A program made the translations under genes and the position numbers. Below are positions 36,546 to 47,135 of a stretch of 64,000 nucleotides of DNA, in pieces; within the stretch, counting starts at the first letter, position 1; every line of letters starts with the position of its first letter. Origin of the DNA: Ectobius pallidus (taxonomy: Eukaryota; Arthropoda; Insecta; Blattodea; Ectobiidae); assembly GCA_964059195.1 (NCBI GenBank), contig CAXKWD010000003.1, forward strand, positions 24,269,582 through 24,333,581. The letters are read 5' to 3'. The notes under the pieces are model-generated. The model was given only the letters and a program-made list of their open reading frames with translations. It was not told where the DNA came from and ran no database searches.

Positions 36546-39500
36546 GAGTCACTACTATGTAAAACACGAGCTATAAAAGATTATAACACAAAATTTCTCT
36601 ATTGTAAAATTTATAAAACTGGACTTAGCCCATTCTTTTCCTGGACCCTTCAGTTGTATTTCTGACAGCTGTAATTGGAATTGAATATTAATATAAATAC
36701 AGGAATAAACTGTTTCAATGTCAAATGAAGTACCTTATTCTATAATGTAACATATTTCACGAAATACAACTGAAATAGAAGAAAGTTAACACTGAAATCA
36801 GCTGTTTAATTTCACCAACAAATCAGGTTCTCAATGATAGCTCCAGCCAGGTGAAGAGGTTTAAGCTGTCCAAGCTTTCAACTGTTACAGACATTTTCCG
36901 GGAAGAATGATTTAACTTTATTATTATTCTTATTCTTATTATTATTATTATTGGTGTAATTATTAGTGTTAGGCCTATTGTCATTGTTGTTAATACTAGT
37001 AGGGCTACTGCTACTACTTAATACTTAATACTATCACAATCTTATTATATAATTTCAGTTCATCTCATTACATCTCAGGGGACTACACATGTACAAACAA
37101 GGACATTAACCAGTGGCTGGTGCGAGATTCAAATAAGTCATTCCCATCCGGGCATGCATCTATGTCTACATACACAGCATTCTTCATGATAGTAAGTGTC
37201 ATTCTACAATATTATGTTGTGGAAACTGATCAATTTCACATGTTATTAAATGTTTCATAATGTTATGAATTATTATTGACATTGGCATTTGTTTTTATTA
37301 TTTCAAAATCCATAATGTATACGGTATATATATATATTATTTATTATATTGGAAACCGTGTTTATCAAATGACCTTCATTCAGTAACACTGACATACTAT
37401 AATTGATTGGTTTTGATTACCAGAGAGTCTATTTGACGAGAGCACTGATAAAAAGAAGCGTTATAAAGAAGAAAATAGTACCCGCTTTCTCAGTGAGAAA
37501 ACAAGACTTCATTTCTTGAATCCTACCACTCAAATAGACAACAGTTGTAGAATTTTCTGGGATTATATCAACTTCAAATTTTATTAATGCTTGAAGTTTA
37601 GGTCCGTATCTTTTTATTATTGCAGTAAATTATACCAGCTATAATTACAGAAAAATGATAATGTATGCAGATGATACCACTGTATTAAAAGCTGCTAAAG
37701 ATAATCCAAATTTCAAAAAATGGTACATTCTTATTGTGTATTTCAGTGAAATTGAAATCAGAATATTGATATTAGGGAAATTTGAAGTTTGTTCCTGCAA
37801 TATTAAGATCTTATATTATGATGTCATTCATGTGAAAAAACATAAAATGCAATATCACTTTTAAACATATGGAATTTAAACAATATAGTAAACCCTCATT
37901 ATTTCAAACTAATGGGAGCCAGACCTGGTTCAAAGTAGTGAAAGTCAAATTGTAGAATGTTTTCTGAAATAGTTATCTGAATAAGAAGTACGGAACATAC
38001 ACCTATACTGTATTGTTTAAATGACTACTAGACTTTCAGAATGTCACTGTATTATACCATTTATTTGCTGCTAACATCTAAATCCTGGTCCACAACAGTC
38101 AAAGAGATGCCACTGCCTGAAGTTTGTAAAATGAATCCCAGCACAATATTTTTATATTGACTAAGAATTAAAAAGCAGTCCAAACTGCAGAGAATTCTGA
38201 ATTAGTGAATTCCGAATTAATGAGAGTTTAGTGCCAATCTTGTTTATTGATTTCCATCATCCTGATATAAGATCTCGGCCTCAATGCTATAGTAAATGAT
38301 GTAATAATAACATTTCAATGTTCCATAACAGTGTATTGATTCCACATTAATTTGCATTTTACTTATATATGCAACTTACGTTTTTGAATGTCACCAGAAT
38401 TTTAAATGTTTGCTCCTTTTGGTGTAATGGAAGTTGCTGCATCTATGCTCTGAAATATATCACTTTCTAAGTAAACTGCTTACAACACTGTATTTGTTTA
38501 CTTGCTTCAAGTAAATGACACTCATCTAGGTTTCACTGCCGAAAGATTTTCACCTGTTCAGCCTTCAAGCTATAATATCTTACTAATGCTTTAAATAAAC
38601 TGGCACCATACATGAAGTGTATTCAGTATTTAAGTTACATTTTAGTTTTAGAGCATGGCACTCAAGTAATATGTCATAAGTAGGTACCATTTAAGGACAT
38701 TCTCACCCACTGTTGCCTTGTCATTCTATCAGGAGGGTATTAGGGTCTTACGACATACTTTTTGTAAATATTGTACCACAGGAAGAATGTATTATAAATA
38801 TATTTTGGGAATGGTATTATTTTGAGTGTCAACTAGAAGTTTTTACAGGTTGGAAGTTGCAATAATAATAATAATTTTATTTCAACCAGTGTATCAATTA
38901 CATGTTGATTTTGGACATGTCAAACTTAAATCTAATTATAGACTATGATCGTACTGGAATAAAAGATTAACTAACTAGAATAAGAGATTAATTAACTAGA
39001 ATAAATGATTTATTATTAACAGGTATCATAGAACTATTTATCCTAGGCTTATATCTAATTTAGAGTTCATCTATCCTGTAAAGTCTTTTTCCCAAAGGTA
39101 GCTTTTAAATTTTTTAGTAATTTTTCCCCAGTGCGCTGTTTTAAGGTGTTTGGTAACTTATTACCAGGGCCCGGATTCTGATGACCTAAAATTGTTTGAA
39201 AAATGACCTATAAAATGACCCTAAATTTTAAAGAAAATGACTTAATAATAATTAGTCATTTTTTATAATTATTATAAAAAATGACTTAAAAACTTATATT
39301 TTAATTATAAAAAATTATTACTGTACATACAAAGTTATAGACTACTTTGTACATAATTGAAAAAACTCTAAATAACTGTCATGTTGTGAATGTTCTTTTC
39401 TCACGGAAATTTATACTGGCACTGATGCACTGGTGAGTCAAAATTCGGCACATCCTTTGTGGTAATCCGGATTATATTGTTGTTTATGGAGGGTAAACAG

Positions 39501-42500
39501 TAGTTTGCACTCTCAAATCCAAGCAGGTGGCAGACTCTGGTGCCAAGTCAATCTAATAACAATAGTAATATAATACAAACTTTTGGCGTTTCTTTGATTC
39601 TCACTTCCGACTAAGGCATGTCAACACTTTAACGCCAAATTTTTCCTTCTTGTATTAAACGAACAACACTTCAGAGACATAGCACCGTTAGCGATGAAAA
39701 AAAGTTAATGCACTCAATGTAAATACATGAAAATGACTAAATAAGGAAGCAAATGACACGAAAATGACAAAATAATGACCTAAAATTGAAATAAATGCCC
39801 TAAAAATATAAAATTGCATAAAATGACAAAAAATGACCTAATAAAAATGTATTTTTATAATCTTGAGGCCATGATTAGGATTTATCCACAAGTTGGCAAT
39901 GTCTACACAGCATTAATAAAAAGATGACATGTCATTAGAATGTGGGCCCTTCTTATTGTACCCCAATTAAGTTACGTATGGATCCCTGTTTGCTGATTTT
40001 GTGTTGTATCTCATGCAGATGAAAGGAGGCATTAGACACATTAAAACAGACGTAAAATCTCCAATAACAGACATCTTTTTCGAGATAACCATGAAAGCCT
40101 AAGATATAGAGAGAATAACCCAAAGGATAGATTTCTTAAGTCAAGGATTACCATGGAGGTAGGCCTTTAGCTTACCAATTTGTCCAAAAGGACAATAACT
40201 AACAAATTGGAAAATATATAATGGTTACCCAGAAGATATGATATATATGTAAAATCTATTTCACATTTTGTGATTAGGTTCATAATTTATAGGATAATTT
40301 TATTTGATTAATAGTCTCTGCAAAATGGCAACAGTGTACAGCCTTCGCTGTTTGGCTGGCAAAGTTCGGTCTGTCACTAGTAATTTGAAATAAACCCTCT
40401 GCTTAACAAATAAGACACCTGTCTTAAAGTTGCCAAGTTTTGTGGACTATGTTACCCATGCATTAATGTTTGTCATTAACTTACACAAAAACTACCAACT
40501 TATTGAAAATCCACAAAGGGAGAATTTAGTCCTTATTCTTCCCTCTGCTGATATGAAATATAAATTAGAACAGTGCAGATAATAATTCTCAATCTCAGCC
40601 TAATATGGACTCAAAAGGGAACGAGTTTCCAAAATACCGAGTTATCAGGAATAAGGACTTAAACATTCAGTATTGCAAAAATTAAGTATTTTTCATATTG
40701 CAAAAATGAAAAATGTGTTCATTGGCCTCAAATATAACAGACTCAACGGCAATAGAAATTCCTAAGCAAACTAAAGAAATATTCGATCTATTTTATGGAA
40801 CCCGAAAGTTCATTACAGCACTTTACTGAGCTTGCCATTCAACCCTATTCTGTGCTAACTTCATCCAACCATCCTTCTCAAATCCTACTTCTCTTAAATC
40901 TATCCTAACATTGTCCTCCCACCTACTTCAGCGTCTTCTTAGTGATCTTTCCCCTTCGGGTCTCCCAGTCAATATTTTTTTAGATATGTCTTTCCTCCCC
41001 ATGCGTGCAACATGTCCAGCCCATTTCATCCTCATGACTTAATTACCCTTACTATATCCGGTGACGAGTAGGCCTATAGGTTAATTTTACTTCCGGAAAA
41101 TTTTACACTGACAGGATCCATAAATTATGTAAGCATTTCTTAACACTATTCATTTACTGTGAGAGGTTTTCAACCTCATGCCAAACCCCCAGGCTGGAGG
41201 ATCACCTCATGTCGTCTGTCCGCTACTGCTTATTCAATATATTCACAGCTACCCTCCATGTCTGGAGGCCGTACTTCTATCCACAACCCGAGGACATGCC
41301 ATGCTGTGGTGACAGAGACCCACCCCTTATATAATTATATTATATGTGTACAGGTATATAGGCCCTACATACATATATACAAAGCATAGCAAATATAACA
41401 AACATTGTTAAAAATCATCATAAAATATGTTAATATAGATAAAGTTCCTATTCTATGAAACAAAATTTATGTGTATCAATAAATTACTACAAAATAGTTC
41501 ACCTCATTTCTTACCAAAAATGTTAGTTGACGCTTTTTTATTTATCAGACTGGACTCTATGGAATGTGCCGAGTAATTCAAACTGTCAGGTTATCAAGTG
41601 CCGAGTTTGGGGCACTGCTGTATCAAGGAAATCAAGGTTGAAGTTCAGAAACTTTTTTTTTTCAAAGAAAAGTATAGTAAATTGTATTTTAAATATTCTA
41701 TGCCCTTTGATCAAGGCACCCCAAGGTGGCATCCCATAACATAGGATAGTTTGTATATATCCATATGTATATACCTTATGTCCTTTTTTTTACAATTATT
41801 CAAGAGGTACTGCCATAAATGATTTATGTTGTGGAACTCGACAACTGAAAATTAAACTTGAATAATCCAAAGGAGAAAACACTTAGTGTCATGCTGCTAA
41901 TCACCTATGTGAAGGCCAATGCTCTTAAGGTCACTTACAAGCCAGAATAACTGGTTGTTTATCAAGTATTTTTTTTAAAGACCTAACATTTATTTCTACT
42001 TGAATATTCTTACATGTTATATTTTTCTCATTCTGATAAGAAGGTTATGAGAATAATTGTGATTCACTTAACAGACTTGAGACTGAATTATCACCCATTT
42101 TGTAAGTTCCTTCCTAAGCAGGATTGCCAGATGTCCTGATATGTCCTGAGACACTGCACTGAAAACCAGAAAGTTGTGAGTTCTATCTCCAATGAGGTCA
42201 TTGGAATGTTTCAATTTGTCTAATCCTTCTGTTGACACTATGACTCTGGTGTCGACTTGTCCTCTAACAGAAATGAGTGCAGGAGCAATTCAGGGGTAGA
42301 GGCATCCAGCAGACAACCTTATATCTTCAAGTGCCGGATGTCTCAAATTCTCATCTTGCCCCTTCCCCCCCACAAAGTCGGCGCCTATGAAAATAACCCC
42401 TCTTACAAATAGTGGAATAACAGTGGGCCTACTATAAAACTTCTATTGCTGTATTTATGATAAAATTATTGTCAATTGAAAAAGTATGTTTATTGTGGCT

Positions 42501-44154
42501 GCTTTTATATGATATATGGGCCTACATAACTGATACTAGTTGTATAGTATAATTTATTCACTTTTAAGGATTTAGAAGACAATTTTATTACCTGTTTAAG
42601 TTATAAAACTTGATCACTTTTATTTTTAACATAGAAAACACTAATTTTGCAGGAATTTTCAAACCCCTCAGAAATTTCAATGACACGTCTTAATCCCCCT
42701 CTGTGGGCGCCCCTGAAATAATAAACATGAATCACATATGCATTCACATATGCATTCACATATGTATGTCATCTGCAACCCCTTAAAGTAGTCTCATAAA
42801 AAATTCACCAAACACTGTCAGCAATATGGAAGGTGCCAAATACAGTCTTATCGTCATCTGGAGAGAATCCTATCTCACACACAGTGACTTCTTCCACAGT
42901 ATCTTTAGAGTACCGGTACTGATATTAGCAACACATATTTATTTCATATAATATATATACAACCCCAAAGAGCAAAGCTCATGTTGCAACAAACATACGT
43001 TGCTTTAAAGAGGAAGAGGACTACAAATCAGAATATCAGCAGATAGAGGGAGTTGCAGAATTGAATGGGTTCAATAAAAAAGTAATAGACAAAATGATTG
43101 CCCAATTCAAGAAATAGAAACAGATAAAAGAAACAACTACACTTTCACCTATTAAGGAAACAACAAAATTCAAAAGCTTTACTTATCTTCCGTGGGCTTC
43201 TACAAGATTTGAACGGATATCCAAAGAATTTGGTATCACTTTAGCTACAAAAAACAACTACAATATAAAAAATTTAACAAAAACCAATCATGTTCTCAGC
43301 ATACTTCCAGGCAAAAAATCAGAAATATACCAAATTCATTATGAAAATTGTCATAAATTTTACATAGGAAAAACAATAAGAAACAATCATACAAGAACTA
43401 AAGAACATATGAGGAACATTAGATACAATCAAATTGAATGTCACCTGTGGCATCGCATATGTTTGGGGAAATGATCATGAAATTTGTAAAGAATCACTCA
43501 AAAAAACATGAAGATCTGACAATATAGGATAGAATTTATAATAAAGAATTTGACAACTCATTGATGAGAATTTGATATACTGGAAGAAGACAATCTGATC
43601 AAGAAATTGAAGAATACGTTTTATTGAATTTTCATGACACTTGACATATGCATTTATAACGTACCTGGGAAATAGCCTATAAATTTTGGACCAAATCGGT
43701 TGACCAGCATCAAAGTAATGCCCACTTTAGCAGCTATTTTATAATAATACATTAGACTGAATTTATCAATTGCAAATCAGTTCTCATGACAACATATTGT
43801 TTTACAATGTTCTTCTATGGCTTTGGAAGTTGCAATACAGTTAGTTATCTTTGACAAATAATGCTACCCACATATTCCTTCATACATGCTTATCAAACTT
43901 TAGACCTTTGTTCTTCCGTAAGCCCTGCTTATTGATTCGAACTGGAGCTTAACTTGGAAATCGATTACAAAAGTAACTTATTTTCTGCATATCATAATTT
44001 GTAATTATCACTGATTAAACAGAAGCATTCTGGCACTTTGTTACGTAATTGAAAGCAGGGATCATATGATCTAAGACATATAGTGACAAGATTTTCAATG
44101 CATGGCTTTCACCATAGGATTTGCGAAGATAAAAAATTCCATCAACCAGATTCT

Positions 44155-44196
<42 letters not shown>

Positions 44197-47091
44197 TGTG
44201 TGGCGGAATATCCGGCAGATATCATGCTTTGCATTGTAATAGAAGACAATTAGTCTTGCTGACCCCATTTTGCAGTGAGGAATAACTATAAAGAATACTT
44301 GCACATTGTGCACAATTGTCATTATTATTTATGACTAACATTAAACATGAACATGTTGCATGCATGGGGGAGGAAAGACATACCTCAAAAGTATTGACTG
44401 GGAGACCCGAAGGGAAAAGACCATGCAGAAAACCTAGACGTAGGTGGGAGGACAATCTTATAATGGATTTAAGAGAAGTAGGATTTGCTAGGGATGATTG
44501 GACGGAGTTAGCACAAAATAGGGTTGAATAGCGGACTCAGGTTTAACGCAGCAATGAACCATCGGGTTCCATAAAATAGATAATATTCCTTTAGCTTGCT
44601 GACGTATTGTCTATTGCCATTGAGTAAGTAAGTAACATTAAACATGGAGCCATGTATTATCTTATCATATTTCACCCCCCCTTCAATGATTCTGAATTGT
44701 AGATGAGACATTACTTGCTTTACGTGCATATGTTGTTGTCATAGGCATGAAAACTATGGCGTAATACATTTCTAGTTTTAAAAATTATAAACATATGATA
44801 TTAGTAAAATGATTATTCGTTTTAATCTGTACAAACTCTGACATCAAATTTTGAAGATTCTAAGAATAAATTCAAAAGAAATTAAAAAGCCAAGGATTTT
44901 TACAACCTCAGAAAGAATGATGAACCCCTGACTATGACTTGTGTGGCATGCCACAGTAAAAGAGAAACAGTATAGACCAATCTTGAATAAAAAATTTTAA
45001 AATTTGGTAGCCTATTTTGAGCTATTTGTGATTTCATAAGTTCTTGTCATGAAATTGCAGATGTTCATTCAGCGAAGAGTCCCCAACAACGTTACATTCC
45101 TATTAGTGCCATGGCTGCAATGCATGTGTCTTGTGTGGGCTATGCTGTGCTCCTTCACTCGCATTTCCGATCACAGACATCATTGGTGGGATGTCTTAGC
45201 TGGCTTCTTCATTGGAGCAGTAATTGCAGTATTTACAGTAAGTATCCTGTGCTCACACCATTTTTATAAACTAGGTAAGTTAAGCACAAAGCTGTGCTGC
45301 AACATAATAGTATTAATTTTTTATTACTTTCTTCGTTTTGTTATTAAGTTGTATTTATGCAACTCTAGGAACCTCGTAGTTCTAATTTAATTTTTCTTAT
45401 AATGCCAAAATTGATTCTTTGACTAATAGGGATGTAAAAATATACAGGAGTTTTAGCTGTAATAAATTTTTAAAAGAGTTGAAGGTAAAAAAAAGCCCTT
45501 TTAATGGTAGAAGATGTTAATTAAAAGGAGAAAATTATGTCACTGAGTGTTATAAAATTATAACACTCCAGGGGGACCAACTTTCTTGGAAAGCTTCACA
45601 AATTCTCCCTACACAATTAACTGTTATGAATCCAAAAAAAATATAACAAATCATGTAATTGATTCCATTCCTACTTCGTCCACGTATGGAATTACCATTT
45701 CAACTTGTAATAATTATAGAATCAACATTTCTGTTTACGGTTGCTGAGGGTTACAGCCTACAGAAAATTCTATTTCCATTTATTTATTTGGCCAAAGTAT
45801 TATGCAATCAAGTAGCATCTGTAGAAAACAAAAATAAAATTGCTTCATAAATTCTCCCTACCCAGTCAAATGTTGTAAACCCAAACAATATAACAAATCA
45901 CTGATGCTAGGAAGAAACAAATGACCATCACAACTGCACTGAGCATCACAGATACAACGTAGGTAAAAAGAATACAATTTTATTATTAACTTACTCTATA
46001 AGTTGTCCATAAATATTGATGACTGTCTAAAAAATAATGATTGATATCCATGGTAAAATAATTTTATTTTGCTTGAAGGATTGCTTCACTCGCTGTTATG
46101 GGCTTTTTCCGCAAACATAGGGCTACCTACTCACAAAATAATATCCTTCTTTTAGCCCTTGTGTCATAAATAACTAATTACTGTGAAATAAAATTGAAGA
46201 AGACTATATTATAAGTCATGCCACATTTATCAGACTTTGTATAATTTCCACATAGCTATTAAGGATATTTCGCTCTTTAATGAAATTTACTCCTGCCACT
46301 GTACTTGTAAATTAATATAAAACTATAGATCTATTTTAGGGTGTCCATTCATCCCATTTTCCCAGGACAGTCCCATTTTTTGACAAAATGTCCTGCTGTC
46401 TGGAAAGTTTTATTGGGGACACTCAAATGTCCCGCTTTTTTGTGATTGTGATTGGCCAGTGTGTTTCACACTACATTAATAAAAGTTACAACAGTGAAGG
46501 CCTTGCTCATTGTCAAAACATACTTTAATGGAGTAATATGTGCTGCCTTTTATAATAAATTATAAGAAAAAACACACTTCTTAATAGAATAGGCCTATAT
46601 AAAAGTGAAATGTACAGTGACAATGAGGCCTTAATTTCTGTGGAAGAAACTATCTACACAAGTCTACAGAAGAACTTTAAGAAATCATTTGGGGTAATTT
46701 GTGTGCATGAGACAAAGGTAAATTGTAAATGTTCCCTAAATTTTGTGAATTAAATTTTTGTTCCTTTTTTTTCTTAACTGTCCCAGGTTTTTACAACAAC
46801 AACAAAATTAAATGTCCCGTTTTTTTATAAACATTATATGGACACCCTAATCTATATGTAACCTTTACTCTATAGGTAAGGACATTCTGTGGAGGGTTTC
46901 TGACTCACCATCCACGAACAGTCACTAAGGCAAACAAACTGGATGGTGTGCTCCGAGAGAATGGCCACAAAGCCACAGCCAATGGAGGTAACAGACACCA
47001 ATCAGTGCGTCGATTGCTATCATCTACGTCAAGTTACACAAGCTCTGTTACCCCAGAGGAACGGGAACTCCGTGAAGTTGCAATGACGTGA
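29890..47091 (+). CDS. Phospholipid (lipid phosphate) phosphatase, PAP2 family, wunen/PLPP-like; spans introns
   Basis: Five exons join in frame: 29890-30044, 33090-33319, 37059-37191, 45061-45237 and 46876-47091. With the candidate first exon at 20839 the product is 312 residues, within the usual range for lipid phosphate phosphatases. All three PAP2 active-site motifs are present: KSLVGEPRP (C1, K114), FPSGH (C2, H170) and TRISDHRHHWWD (C3, R216, H222 and D226). Several hydrophobic segments fit a six-pass membrane protein. The family removes phosphate from phosphatidate, lysophosphatidate, sphingosine-1-phosphate or ceramide-1-phosphate at the plasma membrane. In Drosophila its wunen members guide germ cells. 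C1 has Glu-Pro where many PLPPs have Arg-Leu. The C-terminal tail of about 60 residues is polar. Every intron begins GT and ends AG. Ortholog assignment is not possible from this window. Confidence 0.9.
30045..30580 (+). other. Intron 2, 5' part: nothing recognised
   Basis: AT-rich intronic sequence between the donor and the hAT-like element at 30581. Confidence 0.5.
30581..31345. mobile_element. hAT-like non-autonomous element A
   Basis: CAGGGCCTGGATTCTAATGAC at the left mirrors GTCATCAGAATCCGGGCCCTG at the right with few mismatches (21 bp each, split here only as ends). The flanks TTGATGAC and GTGATGAC match at 7 of 8 bases, a hAT-type 8-bp duplication. It is rich in GTCATTTT-type motifs and has no transposase. 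Two more copies lie at 39165-39951 and 52677-54775, both in the opposite orientation. Confidence 0.8.
31346..32350 (+). other. Intron 2, central part
   Basis: Short open frames only. A 73-codon frame at 31766-31987 contains VVSHPPYRMDM, weakly like the PPY...DxxxxE block of IS630/mariner-type transposases, but the match is too weak to assign. Confidence 0.4.
32358..32414. repeat. (AAT)n/(ATT)n compound microsatellite
   Basis: An AAT run passes directly into an ATT run, making a self-complementary tract. Confidence 0.9.
32418..32844 (+). pseudogene. C-terminal fragment of a LINE ORF2, still open
   Basis: An uninterrupted frame of about 140 codons reads TEKIGHAFRKRRLRFYGHIF, RDRLTKQIFDHYV, FFKEVEEDLKLLNI and KTGSKWTEERKQQHRERMKK. 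The RRLRFYGHI...RLTKQIF and WTEER...ERMKKFW blocks are, from memory, the tail of a non-LTR retrotransposon ORF annotated in insects as craniofacial-development-protein-2-like. The reverse transcriptase is missing. The lack of stops suggests a young insertion. It sits between (AAT)n tracts in intron 2. Confidence 0.65.
32867..32952. repeat. (AAT)n microsatellite
   Basis: Imperfect AAT/ATA repeats follow the LINE fragment and probably derive from its tail. Confidence 0.9.
32972..33021. repeat. (TA)n microsatellite
   Basis: About 24 TA units end roughly 70 bp before the acceptor of the next exon. Confidence 0.95.
33090..33319 (+). CDS. Phosphatase exon with C1 motif
   Basis: Acceptor TTTCAG ends at 33089 and donor GTGAGC starts at 33320; in phase 0, out phase 2. 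It encodes residues 62-137 plus two bases: a loop with several Cys and Lys, the hydrophobic segment FFVGLVMVLVVTDVA, and the C1 signature KSLVGEPRPHFLDTCRPD, which contributes to the phosphate-binding pocket. Confidence 0.93.
33830..34345 (+). repeat. Dispersed repeat with three ~150-160-bp monomers
   Basis: The same family as 24596-24975: a TGTCTGTCCGTCCGTCTGTC head, then three monomers each with TCATGAAACTTGGTATA-like, CCATGGGAAGA-like and ACCAAATCGGTT/GTACCGG-like blocks. Confidence 0.75.
34430..34560 (+). repeat. tRNA-like SINE fragment
   Basis: A segment with AACGCCTTGGACTCGTATTC and GATCAAATCCCGG (B-box-like) is followed by a T-rich tail, consistent with a tRNA-derived SINE inserted in the hAT-like element. 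Confidence 0.5.
34940..35270. repeat. Dispersed repeat related to 11540-11870 and 55500-55810
   Basis: Shared blocks include CTCGAAAACGGCTCTTACGA, AGAGCTAAAACTTTTATTTG and AAAATTTTGTATTTGGGTTA. The 55-kb copy is in reverse complement. No coding capacity. Confidence 0.6.
35862..37058 (+). other. Intron 3, 3' part
   Basis: AT-rich DNA holding a TCTAT pentamer run at 36238-36260 (a LINE-type tail after GAAATAAAT) and a long TTA tract (36387-36545). No gene is seen before the exon at 37059. Confidence 0.6.
36387..36545. repeat. (TTA)n microsatellite, ~50 units
   Basis: Nearly uninterrupted TTA/ATT repeats with occasional TTG and TCA variants; the longest trinucleotide tract in the window. Confidence 0.95.
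37059..37191 (+). CDS. Phosphatase exon with C2 motif (catalytic His)
   Basis: Acceptor TTTCAG ends at 37058 and donor GTAAGT starts at 37192; one base completes the split Ser codon, then 44 codons to phase 0. It encodes an extracellular-loop-like segment with YTCTNKDINQW and the C2 signature SFPSGHASMS, whose His (residue 170) is the family's acid/base residue. Confidence 0.93.
37640..37720 (+). pseudogene. LINE reverse-transcriptase YADD fragment
   Basis: The frame from 37655 begins MIMYADDTTVLKAAKDN, matching the catalytic [FY]xDD motif of non-LTR reverse transcriptases with typical flanking residues. No other RT motif survives around it. Confidence 0.55.
37886..38232. mobile_element. Possible Tigger-like MITE remnant
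   Basis: AGTAAACCCTCATTATTTC at the left mirrors GAATTAATGAGAGTTTA at the right, resembling the CAGTAAANCCTCATTAATTC termini of pogo/Tigger MITEs. The right end lacks its last bases, so the TA duplication cannot be confirmed. Confidence 0.4.
39165..39951. mobile_element. hAT-like non-autonomous element B (inverted relative to A)
   Basis: It starts CAGGGCCCGGATTCTGATGA and ends GTCATTAGAATGTGGGCCCT with the final base mutated. The flanks CTTATTAC and CTTATTGT agree at 6 of 8 positions. Most of its length matches elements A (reverse) and C (same direction). It lies in intron 4. Confidence 0.78.
39952..40828 (+). other. Intron 4: nothing recognised
   Basis: AT-rich sequence with short open frames only. 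Confidence 0.5.
40829..41055 (-). pseudogene. LINE ORF2 3' tail (minus strand)
   Basis: The reverse complement carries the same tail as 15700-16075: a KMRWAGH-like start, the gene-family block equivalent to PRRRW, DLREVG and AQNRVEW, with frameshifts. 5'-truncated. Confidence 0.7.
41056..42139 (+). other. Intron 4: nothing recognised
   Basis: Short open frames only. Segments near 41545-41650 mention GAGTAATTCAAACTGTC-like sequence reminiscent of Tigger MITEs, without clear ends. Confidence 0.45.
42140..42310 (+). repeat. Diverged tRNA-derived SINE (same family as 25000-25165)
   Basis: Shares GATGAGGTCNTTGGA-like, GTGTCGACTTGTCCTCTAAC and AGAAATGAGTGCAGGA blocks with the 25-kb copy. The B box (AGTTCTATCTCC) is degraded. 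Confidence 0.6.
42600..42716. mobile_element. Solo end of the CAGGGG-type TIR element
   Basis: The sequence running AAATTTCAATGACACGTCTT then CCCCCTCTGTGGGCGCCCCTG is the reverse complement of the left end of the 21817-23247 element. The opposite end was not found. Confidence 0.5.
43000..43640 (+). pseudogene. Penelope-like retroelement fragment (RT C-terminus and GIY-YIG endonuclease)
   Basis: One frame with a single early stop reads YQQIEGVAELNGFNKKVIDK, then WASTRFERISKEFGITLA, then YQIHYENCHKFYIGKTIRNN and HTRTKEHMRNIRYNQIE. The C.KFYIGKT....R..EH arrangement matches the GIY-YIG nuclease of Penelope-like elements, and the VAExNGF...ID block matches the region between RT and nuclease. After a frameshift the remains of the nuclease tail continue to about 43600. 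It lies in intron 4. A related fragment is on the minus strand at 59060-59489. Confidence 0.75.
43615..43745 (+). repeat. Single monomer of the 24.6/33.8-kb dispersed repeat
   Basis: Contains TTTTCATGACACTTGACATA, a TATAACGTACCTGGGAA block and GGACCAAATCGGTTGACCAG, matching one monomer of the family. Confidence 0.65.
44158..44194. repeat. (GT)n microsatellite
   Basis: About 18 GT units in intron 4. Confidence 0.95.
44345..44575 (+). pseudogene. LINE ORF2 3' tail
   Basis: The frame from 44316 reads CMGEERHTSKVLTGRPEGKR, PCRKPRRRWEDNLIM, DLREVGFARDDWTELAQNR and stops soon after; the terminal part (MNHRV-like) follows a break. It is the best preserved member of the tail family here. Confidence 0.78.
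44580..45060 (+). other. Intron 4, 3' end
   Basis: No element recognised. The acceptor AAATTGCAG ends at 45060. Confidence 0.5.
45061..45237 (+). CDS. Phosphatase exon with C3 motif
   Basis: Donor GTAAGT starts at 45238; 59 codons, phase 0 at both ends. It encodes a hydrophobic membrane segment (VTFLLVPWLQCMCLVWAML), the C3 signature TRISDHRHHWWD (Arg, His and Asp of the active site; the usual Ser is Thr) and the last membrane segment GFFIGAVIAVFT. Confidence 0.94.
45592..45900. repeat. Partial 249-bp direct duplication
   Basis: GCTTCACAAATTCTCCCTAC (from 45592) and GCTTCATAAATTCTCCCTAC (from 45841) start two diverged copies that continue through AATATAACAAATCA. It lies in intron 5. Confidence 0.55.
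46337..46849. mobile_element. hAT-type MITE just upstream of the last splice acceptor
   Basis: TAGGGTGTCCAT at 46337 faces ATGGACACCCTA ending at 46849. The flanks ATCTATTT (46329-46336) and ATCTATAT (46850-46857) match at 7 of 8. Inner blocks repeat the theme GTCCCGTTTTTT / ATGTCCC. No transposase. Only 26 bp separate its end from the exon at 46876. Confidence 0.85.
46876..47091 (+). CDS. Last phosphatase exon and stop codon
   Basis: Acceptor CTCTATAG ends at 46875. 71 codons follow in phase 0 to TGA at 47089-47091. It encodes the cytosolic C-terminal tail beginning VRTFCGGFLTHHP and ending REVAMT, rich in Ser, Thr, Asn and charged residues. The tail is longer than the shortest PLPP tails and has no recognised domain. 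Confidence 0.9.
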   Translation, partial: VRTFCGGFLTHHPRTVTKANKLDGVLRENGHKATANGGNRHQSVRRLLSSTSSYTSSVTPEERELREVAMT

Positions 47092-47129
47092 AACAAAGTT
47101 AATTGTGACAGCATTGTAAATAAGATTGC

Positions 47130-47135
47130 AATAAA
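47130..47135 (+). promoter_or_regulatory. Polyadenylation signal candidate
   Basis: AATAAA lies 39 bp after the phosphatase stop codon; a second AATAAA is at 47231-47236. Either could end the transcript. Confidence 0.5.

Larger units (their letters stand above)
37192..39164 (+). other. Intron 4, 5' part
   Basis: Contains a LINE reverse-transcriptase scrap (37640-37720), a possible Tigger-like MITE (about 37886-38232) and a short AATAAT tract near 38865 that looks like the tail of a reversed retroelement. The rest is unrecognised AT-rich sequence. Confidence 0.5.
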
